DNA from: Mucilaginibacter psychrotolerans
Lineage (GTDB): Bacteria > Bacteroidota > Bacteroidia > Sphingobacteriales > Sphingobacteriaceae
Reading direction: 5' to 3'
Assembly: GCF_004519315.1 (NCBI RefSeq)
Contig: NZ_SOZE01000011.1
Span: 105,850-169,849, forward strand
DNA: 64,000 nt
Shown here: positions 16,385 to 23,038 of the stretch, piece by piece
Layout: every line of letters begins with the position of its first letter
Numbering within the stretch: position 1 is the stretch's first letter
Translations under genes and position numbers: made by a program
The notes under the pieces: generated by a model
The model's database searches: none
What the model saw: only the letters and a program-made list of their open reading frames with translations
Told to the model about the DNA's origin: nothing

Positions 16385-17554
16385 TCAGATCTCTGCGTTT
16401 AAAACCCGGGAAAGTTCAATCGTGTCGTCTTTAATATAATCCGAACGATATATAATTTTTCCCTCCTTATTTAGTAAAATCAGTGTCGGAAACACATTAA
16501 TTCCATACAGCCTGCTTATATTCATGTCCTTGTCAAAAAAATGGCTCCAGTTCAACTTCTCGCGGCTTATGGCGTTTGTCAAATTTGTCTCTTTAATATC
16601 CCGGCTTATGCCAATAACGGCGAATTTCTCCGGTGAATATTTATCTCTTAATGATTTTAGAAATGGAATTTCTTTCATACACGGAATACACCAGGTAGCC
16701 CAAAAATTCAGCAGTACATATTTGCCCTTCAAATCGTTTAAACTGATGGTCTTTCCTTCGATAGATTGAACAGTAAATAGTGGTGCCTGTTCTTTTAATT
16801 TTATGGGGGTTATCACACTTTCAAAGGCTTGTGCCATAGCCTTGCCTTCGAAGCTTTGGCGGAACTTTTGGGGAAACACCGTTTTGAAGTAATGAAATTT
16901 CATTATTAAATCAGCCGTGTCCGGTTTATAAACACTTATGTTATTGGCAATTTGGTGCTGGAAATACCAAAACGAAAAATACGAGCCGGCGTGTATTTTC
17001 AAAAAACCCATCGTCCGCATTTGAAGCGATCTTACCTTTTGTTGATATACTTTCTTAAGGGAGTCGCTACTATTAAACTGCGTTTTATACTTTTGATAAA
17101 AACGATAATTAGCCATATTATCCCTTTTATTGTAAATATTCATCTCCCTATACACTTTGTTTGTGTTGGTGTTATATACATCCTGTGCGTTCACCATCTG
17201 CTTATGACGGAGCAACTGATCGGCATTTGGCTCGTAGGTAAGCTCTATTATAGCAGGCTTCTCGCCGAGAAAAAAAGTATTATAGTACCAAATTCCCGAC
17301 TTATCGACATACGAAATATTGAGGCTGAGATAAATAGCATTAAACTGTCCTTTAAAAACCACCTTTCCGATTTGGGCACTATCAATCAACATCACCACTT
17401 TTTGCCCGTCATCATAGCGGTAGTCCATTTTCTGTGGCACTAAACCGGTATCCAGCTTAATTGTAACCTCAAAATTTTTCTGGGCCAATGCAGGCTGATT
17501 TAAAAACACAGAGCAGGAAATTAAGAAGAAGAATTTAAAAATGTTTTTTTTCAT
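16385..17554 (-). CDS. TlpA-like thioredoxin, copy B
   Basis: A 389-residue near-duplicate of copy A (7382-8551): same signal peptide, N-terminal domain, WCIPC motif and C-terminus, with scattered substitutions such as KQMV for KRMV. I use the ATG at 17554 to match copy A; an ATG seven codons upstream is not conserved there. Flanking similarity extends a few tens of bases on both sides, ending near 16356 and 17578. It lies first in the third module, directly behind the third promoter copy, with no VKOR or GG-peptide between, so those parts seem to have been lost. Confidence 0.9.
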   Translation of the reverse strand: MKKNIFKFFFLISCSVFLNQPALAQKNFEVTIKLDTGLVPQKMDYRYDDGQKVVMLIDSAQIGKVVFKGQFNAIYLSLNISYVDKSGIWYYNTFFLGEKPAIIELTYEPNADQLLRHKQMVNAQDVYNTNTNKVYREMNIYNKRDNMANYRFYQKYKTQFNSSDSLKKVYQQKVRSLQMRTMGFLKIHAGSYFSFWYFQHQIANNISVYKPDTADLIMKFHYFKTVFPQKFRQSFEGKAMAQAFESVITPIKLKEQAPLFTVQSIEGKTISLNDLKGKYVLLNFWATWCIPCMKEIPFLKSLRDKYSPEKFAVIGISRDIKETNLTNAISREKLNWSHFFDKDMNISRLYGINVFPTLILLNKEGKIIYRSDYIKDDTIELSRVLNAEI

Positions 17555-17575
17555 AATAGACGGTAGATAATTCAA

Positions 17576-17800
17576 TGAATGTGAATAGGAATACCAGGGT
17601 TTTTCATCTTTTTCATTTTAGCGATCAGTGCAGGAGAGTAATATTTATGATGCGAGCTTGGGGGCTTAACATTACAGGCGAGAAAAAAAGAAGAAAATAA
17701 TGGATGAGCATATTTTCATAGGTACATTGATTTATAAAAGTGTGCGGACGAATACGGCTTAAGGGTTTGAATACTCAAAAAAGGCATACTTTACTGACAG
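17576..17800. other. Leader of module 3, VKOR and peptide missing
   Basis: Between the third promoter copy and TlpA copy B. On the minus strand an ATG at about 17785 begins MPFLSIQTLKP, aligning with the first residues of VKOR copy 2 (MPFFKK) before it diverges and stops, which suggests a deleted VKOR gene. No GG leader or other gene is visible in either strand. Confidence 0.45.
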
Positions 17801-17886
17801 GCTTAAGTGAAGCTTAAATTATTGCATTAAACGCAATATTCCAAATATGCTTTCAATAAAATTAATAATCGGGTATAAATACGGAT
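17801..17886. repeat. Module upstream repeat, copy 3, with promoter elements
   Basis: Partial third copy of the upstream repeat, sharing CGCAATATTCCAAATA, TTTCAATAAAATTAA and AAATACGG with copies 1 and 2. On the minus strand TTTG (17842-17845) and TAATTTAA (17814-17821) keep the 20-base spacing of the other two promoters. Homology stops near 17886, probably the original left edge of the duplicated unit. Confidence 0.7.
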
Positions 17887-18157
17887 AGAGCAGCTGTAAA
17901 AGGAAAACTATCATCTCCTAAAGCCCCGGCAGCCGATGGCCACCTTACCTCAACCGATAAACCCCTAAAAACTACCGACGAGCAGCCGATATTGCGCTTA
18001 GTTACTGATTATGAGACTTTAACGATCACAATCAACCGCCTATCTATACAATCCGGTCGGCGGTCTATTTGGTTTTTGAGGGCTGTTTTTTTGTTGTTGT
18101 TTTGGATATTGAAACAAACGAGCATAATTATCCAACACACAAAAAATTAAAAATATC
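17887..18157. other. Intergenic region before the rightward gene at 18158, no gene supported
   Basis: Separates the leftward peptide-export locus from the next rightward gene. One plus-strand frame stays open for about 80 codons here but has no plausible start codon and no family resemblance. No clear promoter for the gene at 18158 was found. Confidence 0.4.
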
Positions 18158-18526
18158 ATGAAAAAAGCAATCAAATTATCAGCCCTTTTATTGTTAGTAA
18201 GCACCAGCATTTTTGCAGCAACCGGCAAAGTAAAAGCCACACAGGATGTGGTAACGGTACAATCGGCAGCCAAGCCAATGGTGGTGGCCATCAATATCCA
18301 GAAAGAAAGCGCGGGCAAATCGTATGTAACGTTTTTCGATGCAGACAGCAACGAATTGATGACCGATTACCTGACAGGTAAAGAATCGGCAGCAAAAAAT
18401 TATGACCTATCTGAGTTGCCGTTTGGCACGTACACCATGGCGGTAACATCAAACAACCAGGTGGTAAAAAAACAGCTCACCGTTTTTGAAGAGTATGGCG
18501 TAAAAACATTCATGCTTTTACAATAA
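18158..18526 (+). CDS. Small secreted protein of unknown function
   Basis: A 122-residue exported protein with signal peptide MKKAIKLSALLLLVSTSIFA, cut after FA-A. The mature part is beta-rich and ends in a pattern typical of small Ig or fibronectin-like sandwiches (DLSELPFGTYTMAVTSNNQ, VVKKQLTVFEEYG). This resembles the secretion-type beta domain common in Bacteroidota, but there is no sorting motif. It is monocistronic and closed by a strong terminator at 18551-18583. A role in the periplasm or at the surface is likely; nothing more can be said. Confidence 0.8.
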   Translation: MKKAIKLSALLLLVSTSIFAATGKVKATQDVVTVQSAAKPMVVAINIQKESAGKSYVTFFDADSNELMTDYLTGKESAAKNYDLSELPFGTYTMAVTSNNQVVKKQLTVFEEYGVKTFMLLQ

Positions 18527-18550
18527 CAGCAAACATCCCTAAAAGCAACA

Positions 18551-18583
18551 AGGCCCCGGTTTAACCAGGGCCTCGTTTTTTAT
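18551..18583 (+). terminator. Rho-independent terminator
   Basis: Stem AGGCCC (18551-18556) with GGGCCT (18568-18573), the inner bases also pairing in part, followed by a T run at 18575-18581. It ends the gene at 18158 and lies just past the convergent response regulator gene. Confidence 0.85.
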
Positions 18584-19279
18584 TTATATGGCTTCAAACT
18601 TGTAGCCTACCCCTTTTACGGTGGCTACCACATCGTCGCCCAGCTTTTCGCGCAGCTTGCGAATGTGTACATCAATGGTACGGTTGGTTACCACAACCGA
18701 GTCTTCCCAAATGTTCTTGAGGATTACCTCGCGGGTATAAACCTTGCCGGGCTTAGATGCCAGCAGGTAAAGTAGTTCGAACTCTTTTTTGGCCAACACC
18801 ACCTTTACGCCTTCTTTATACACCAGGTAGGCTTCGCGGTCAATCACCAGGTTGCCAATTTCCAGCTTATTATCGGTCACCTCTTCGGGCGGTGCGTTGC
18901 GGCGCAGTATGGCGTTTATGCGGCTTACCAAAGCGCGCGGTTTAATGGGCTTGGCAATGTAATCGTCGGCGCCAACGTTAAAGCCGGCAATTTCAGAGTA
19001 CTCCTCGCTGCGGGCCGTCAGGAAAACCATAAAGGTGTTCTTGAACTCGGGCATGGTGCGCATGATGCGGCAGGCTTCTATACCATCCATCTTGGGCATC
19101 ATAATATCCAGTACGATCAAATCGGGGAGTGTTTTCTTGGCTTCGGCAACTGCCTCCTGCCCGTTACGGGCCGAAAACACCTGGTAACCTTCTTTTTTTA
19201 GGTTGTATTCTATCAACTCTAAAATATCGGGTTCGTCGTCAACAATCAGAATTTTTTGCTTTCCTGTAGTAGTGCTCAT
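18584..19279 (-). CDS. OmpR/PhoB family response regulator
   Basis: A 231-residue two-component regulator. The receiver domain (about 8-125) has the acidic pair DDE (15-17), phosphoacceptor Asp58 in LIVLDIMMPKMDG, Thr in FLTAR and Lys in IAKP. The C-terminal winged helix (about 138-230) carries the PhoB-type recognition region (TNRTIDVHIRKLREKLG) and the end motif TVKGVGYKF. No histidine kinase is adjacent, so it is an orphan here and its signal is unknown. By family it binds direct repeats in promoters when phosphorylated. It faces the terminator at 18551. Confidence 0.93.
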   Translation of the reverse strand: MSTTTGKQKILIVDDEPDILELIEYNLKKEGYQVFSARNGQEAVAEAKKTLPDLIVLDIMMPKMDGIEACRIMRTMPEFKNTFMVFLTARSEEYSEIAGFNVGADDYIAKPIKPRALVSRINAILRRNAPPEEVTDNKLEIGNLVIDREAYLVYKEGVKVVLAKKEFELLYLLASKPGKVYTREVILKNIWEDSVVVTNRTIDVHIRKLREKLGDDVVATVKGVGYKFEAI

Positions 19280-19384
19280 GCAGGTTAATTTTTTTGCATA
19301 AATGTATAACCTTAATACCAGTTTATGGTTAATTACATATTAACAAATTGTTAAGTGGCGAGAAAGCTTAACCTTGTGTTTAGG

Positions 19385-20497
19385 CTAATTAAATGTCTTA
19401 TTTAAGAAGGCCTCCAAATCGGCACCTGTAATGTTCTTAGCCGCGATGTTGCCGTTAGGGTCTATTAAGTAATTAGAAGGGATAGCAGATATCTGGTATA
19501 AGCGCTCGGTAGGTCCTTCAAAACGCTTCATTTCAGATACATGCGTCCAAGTTAGCTTATCGGCTTTAATGGCACCTTGCCATGCGCCTTTTTCTTCATC
19601 GAGAGATATACCCAGTATCTGGAAACCCTTAGGATGGAATTTTGCATACTGTTTAACCACGTTAGGGTTTTCGCGGCGGCAGGGAGCACACCACGATGCC
19701 CAAAAATCGAGCATCACATATTTGCCTTTATAGTCGGATAATTTCACCTGTTTGCCATCAATACTGGCCATGGTAAACTCAGGTGCTTTATGCCCAACCG
19801 ATACGGGCTTCACGGCATCCATCTGCGCCACAAAGGCTTTTACGCTGGGGTTATCTTTAAATTCGCCCCTGATGGCATCTGCAAAGGCAACCAGCTGCTG
19901 CTCGTATTTAAACTGATCCAGGGAGGTAGCTGCATAAAAACCCGCCAGGGAATGCTTGTTCTTCTCTACAAATTTCAATACTTCCTGGCTGTTATCATCG
20001 ATATTCTTTTGGAATACGGGCATGTATATCTTCAGCAGTGAATCCGATTCATGGCCTATCGAGTCGGACTTTGCCCTGTACTCCTCGGTTAGTTTGCTGT
20101 TTTTGTCGCCATAGAAATTGCTGATACGGTTAAATTCTTTGATCTGCCCGGAAGTTTCGGAACCGGTGATCTCATACGCGTGGGCAGGGTCTTTCAAATC
20201 CGTGGTCAGCTTTATATTTTCGCCATTTTGGGCTACAATATCAAATATATTGCCGTTGATGCTCAGCTTGAACAAATTGGCGTATGGGGTACTGTGCTTA
20301 AATTTGAAGTTACCACCATCCAGCGCAACCGAATCTACGGGGATAACGCCCGCGCTATCTGCAGCCAACAAATACACTTTGCCGGTTTTGCCCGGATTTT
20401 GTATGATGCCGGATATGGTAAAACTATCGCTATCCTTGCACGATGCTAAAAACAGGGCTGCGGAAAACAGCAGGGGGGCAAACAGGCGGATCTTCAT
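19385..20497 (-). CDS. TlpA-like thioredoxin lipoprotein
   Basis: A 370-residue lipoprotein: signal ending LFLASC with Cys20 as the lipid anchor, an N-terminal DUF4369-like beta domain (about 25-115, SFTISGIIQNPGKTGKVYLL), a helical linker, and a TlpA domain (about 235-370) with WCAPC and the cis-Pro stretch AIPSNYLI. It should be a membrane-anchored periplasmic disulfide reductase. Its ATG lies 2 bases past the gatB stop, so the two are co-transcribed. It is not closely related to the TlpA proteins of the 7-17 kb locus. Confidence 0.92.
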   Translation of the reverse strand: MKIRLFAPLLFSAALFLASCKDSDSFTISGIIQNPGKTGKVYLLAADSAGVIPVDSVALDGGNFKFKHSTPYANLFKLSINGNIFDIVAQNGENIKLTTDLKDPAHAYEITGSETSGQIKEFNRISNFYGDKNSKLTEEYRAKSDSIGHESDSLLKIYMPVFQKNIDDNSQEVLKFVEKNKHSLAGFYAATSLDQFKYEQQLVAFADAIRGEFKDNPSVKAFVAQMDAVKPVSVGHKAPEFTMASIDGKQVKLSDYKGKYVMLDFWASWCAPCRRENPNVVKQYAKFHPKGFQILGISLDEEKGAWQGAIKADKLTWTHVSEMKRFEGPTERLYQISAIPSNYLIDPNGNIAAKNITGADLEAFLNKTFN

Positions 20498-20499
20498 TA

Positions 20500-21969
20500 C
20501 TATTTAGATTCTAGTTCCTTTATTAAAAGCTGGTTGGTTTTCTTGGGGTCGATTTTTCCTTTGGATATTTTCATGATCTCGCCCATAAACAAGCCTAAAA
20601 CGCCCTTTTTACCCTTTTGGTATTCGATAACCTTATCGGGGAATTTGGCCAGCGCGGCGTGTATGAACTCATCCAGCTGCGATGAGTTATCGCTGATGAG
20701 CAGGTTTAGTTCCATGGCTACATCGGCGGCGTTCTTGCTGCCATCGTTAATCAGTACGGGGAATATCTTGTGTGAGGCAACGGAGTTGTTCACCTTGCCG
20801 TCGTCTACCAATTTTATCAGCCCGGCAAGTGTGGCGGGCTTTAGGGCGATATCGGTAATGTGGATGCTATGGTCGTTAATATAAGAGCTTACTGCTCCCA
20901 TCAGCCAGTTAGCGGCCGATTTATAGTTATCGGTGTGTTTGATAACTTCTTCGAAGTAGGTGGCAAACGCCTTATCGGCAGTAATCACACCCGCATCGTA
21001 ATCAGATAACCCAAGTTCGGTAGTGAACTTCGCGAACAGCTCTTTGGGCAAAGCCGGCATTTGGCTGCGGATATCAGCCAGGTAAGTTTCGGTAATCTGT
21101 ATCGGCAACAAATCCGGCTCGGGGAAGTAGCGATAATCGTTCGCCATTTCTTTGGAGCGGAGCACGGAAGTTTCGCCGGTATCAGCGTTGAAATTCAGCG
21201 TGTTTTGGTCTATGTGGCCACCGGCTTCTACCACCGCAACCTGGCGGGCAAATTCATGCTCAATAGCGCGCTGCACGTTGCGGATAGAGTTGAGGTTCTT
21301 CACCTCGCAGCGGTTGCCGTATTCGGGCGCGCCAAATAAACGTACCGATATATTGGCATCGCAGCGCATGCTGCCTTCTTCCATATTGCCATCGCAAATA
21401 TCCAGGTAGCGCAGCAAGCGGCGCACTTCGGTTAAAAACTGACCGGCCTCTTCGGCACTGCGGAGATCGGGCTGCGATACAATTTCTATCAGCGGTACCC
21501 CTGCCCTGTTCAGGTCGATAAGCGAATATTCGTCGTGTTGGTCGTGCGAGCTTTTGCCCGCATCGTCTTCCATGTGGATATGGTGAATGGCGATATTTTT
21601 GGATGTACCATCAGCCAGTTTAACGGTAACATGGCCACCTATACAAATCGGGTGCTGATCCTGCGTGGTTTGGAAGCCCTTGGGCAAATCGGCGTAGAAA
21701 TAATTCTTTCGGGCGAAGGTGTTGTTAAGGTTGATGGCACAATTGCATGCCAGACCCATCTTAACGGCGTACTCCACCATTTTTTTATTGGTGCGCGGCA
21801 AGGTACCGGGATGCCCTAATGAAACGGGACTCACATGCTCATTGGGCCCGGCGCCAAAAGCTGCCGAATCTGAAGAGAATGCCTTACTTAAAGTGGATAA
21901 TTGCGCGTGTATCTCTAATCCTACAACTAATTCGTACTTATCGCTCACGCCGCCTGTTAGAACTGCCAT
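20500..21969 (-). CDS. gatB: Asp-tRNA(Asn)/Glu-tRNA(Gln) amidotransferase subunit B
   Basis: A 489-residue GatB. The family start VGLEIHAQLST, the kinase motifs NEHVSPVSLGHPGTLP and ADLPKGFQTTQDQHPI, the metal site region HMEDDAGKSSHD, and the YRYFPEPDLLPI block are all present, with the helical and YqeY-like tail at the C-terminus. It activates mischarged Glu-tRNA(Gln) or Asp-tRNA(Asn) so that GatA ammonia can amidate them. gatA and gatC are not adjacent. Full length; a -7 element lies at 22010-22017. Confidence 0.97.
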   Translation of the reverse strand: MAVLTGGVSDKYELVVGLEIHAQLSTLSKAFSSDSAAFGAGPNEHVSPVSLGHPGTLPRTNKKMVEYAVKMGLACNCAINLNNTFARKNYFYADLPKGFQTTQDQHPICIGGHVTVKLADGTSKNIAIHHIHMEDDAGKSSHDQHDEYSLIDLNRAGVPLIEIVSQPDLRSAEEAGQFLTEVRRLLRYLDICDGNMEEGSMRCDANISVRLFGAPEYGNRCEVKNLNSIRNVQRAIEHEFARQVAVVEAGGHIDQNTLNFNADTGETSVLRSKEMANDYRYFPEPDLLPIQITETYLADIRSQMPALPKELFAKFTTELGLSDYDAGVITADKAFATYFEEVIKHTDNYKSAANWLMGAVSSYINDHSIHITDIALKPATLAGLIKLVDDGKVNNSVASHKIFPVLINDGSKNAADVAMELNLLISDNSSQLDEFIHAALAKFPDKVIEYQKGKKGVLGLFMGEIMKISKGKIDPKKTNQLLIKELESK

Positions 21970-22009
21970 ATTATAATTCAGCTGGTACTCAGCGTTGATT
22001 TAAACCTGC

Positions 22010-22017
22010 CAAATATA
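22010..22017 (-). promoter_or_regulatory. -7 element upstream of gatB
   Basis: TATATTTG on the minus strand matches TAnnTTTG exactly, 40 bp before the gatB ATG. No TTTG at the expected -33 spacing was found, so confidence is moderate. Confidence 0.5.
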
Positions 22018-22188
22018 ATGTAATTTATGTTTTTTGGGGCATTTTTTACAAATAGCCTACAATTTAGGTGGATTTTATTACACGTGGTTTTTAAGCCTCA
22101 AAGAGCCACACAGAAAGCTAAAACTTTTTAGCCAATAACCTGTTACGCAACTGCCCCTGCGGTTTGCAGGGTATTATAATACGATACC

Positions 22189-22740
22189 ATGAAAAAAATT
22201 ATCTTAGGGATGCTGGCTGTTTGTTTTTTTACAGCCGCATCTGTTACCCCAAGCCAAGCCCAGGTAAGCCTTAACATCAATATCGGCACCTGGACACCCC
22301 CGGCAGAATATGCCGATGCGCAATATGTTTACCTGCCCGATGTGGAGAGCTATTATTACGTACCCAAACAACAGTACGTATATATGGACGGCGGCCAATG
22401 GGTATGGCGCAACAGCCTGCCGCCACGCTATGCCAACTATAATATCAACAATGGCTATAAGGTAATTGTGAACCGCCCGCAGGCCTATCGCTACTTTAAC
22501 ACCGACCGTACCCGCTACGCCAGGTACAGAGGATCTAATAAGCAGGTGGTAGTACGTGGCAACTCTTACGCAGCACATAAGAAGAACTATGTGCGCAAAA
22601 CAACGGTTGTGCGTACAAACAATGGCGGCCCAGGCCGCGGTCCCGGTAATGGTCACGCCCCGGGTGGCAATAAAGGCCACGGTGGTGGCCACGGCCCGGG
22701 TGGCGACAAAGGCCATGGTGGTGGCCACGGCAAACACTAA
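22189..22740 (+). CDS. Secreted protein with Gly/His-rich tail
   Basis: A 183-residue exported protein: signal peptide to about residue 24 (ASVTPSQAQ), a Tyr-rich central part with YVYLPDVESYYYVPKQQYVY and WVWRNSLPPRY, then a basic stretch and a C-terminal tail of about 40 residues made of GGNKGHGGGHGPGGDKGHGG-type repeats. The His/Gly tail could bind metal ions such as nickel, copper or zinc, but no metal gene is adjacent. The same DNA repeat gives long antisense open frames, which are artefacts. It stands alone, closed by a strong terminator at 22761. Confidence 0.85.
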   Translation: MKKIILGMLAVCFFTAASVTPSQAQVSLNINIGTWTPPAEYADAQYVYLPDVESYYYVPKQQYVYMDGGQWVWRNSLPPRYANYNINNGYKVIVNRPQAYRYFNTDRTRYARYRGSNKQVVVRGNSYAAHKKNYVRKTTVVRTNNGGPGRGPGNGHAPGGNKGHGGGHGPGGDKGHGGGHGKH

Positions 22741-22760
22741 ACAGCAAGCTATAAAATATG

Positions 22761-22798
22761 AAGGCCCTCCGAGTGATTGGAGGGCCTTATTTTTATTA
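22761..22798 (+). terminator. Rho-independent terminator
   Basis: Perfect 10-bp stem AAGGCCCTCC (22761-22770) with GGAGGGCCTT (22779-22788), 8-base loop, followed by ATTTTTATT. It lies 20 bp past the stop of the Gly/His protein. Confidence 0.92.
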
Positions 22799-22809
22799 CT
22801 TCATAATCA

Positions 22810-23006
22810 ACTTGTCATTTCGAGGAGCGGCGCGTGAGGCTTAGTGGTGGCGCGACGCGGCAACCATCGGCAGGAAGGCCGGATAAGCAAAGCGGAATTC
22901 CTCACCACCACGTCATTGCGAGGCACGAAGCAATCTCCCGGTAAGCAGGGCGGACCTGCAAAGTGGCTCGTCATGCGTAGAGATTGCTTCGTTCCTCGCA
23001 ATGACG
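22810..23006. repeat. Palindromic intergenic element, copy 1
   Basis: The inner 96 bp (22911-23006) begins CGTCATTGCGAGGCACGAAG and ends with its complement CTTCGTTCCTCGCAATGACG, a long hairpin with about 30-base arms. An outer, weaker pair (GTGAGGCTTAGTGGTGG with CCTCACCACCACG) surrounds it. The same hairpin occurs at 39701-39798 and a relative at 36659-36803, so it is a dispersed non-coding element. Confidence 0.85.
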
Positions 23007-23038
23007 AAGGGGTGATTCGGTTGTTGGTATAGCGCTGC

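Noticed and set aside
17900..18150. About 80 plus-strand codons without a stop
   Set aside because: No start codon, no recognisable motif, and the region lies between a promoter repeat and a secreted-protein gene; chance opening is enough.
22204..22737. A 177-codon antisense frame with repeated words
   Set aside because: Complement of the Gly/His repeat gene, which has a signal peptide and terminator; the antisense frame has neither.
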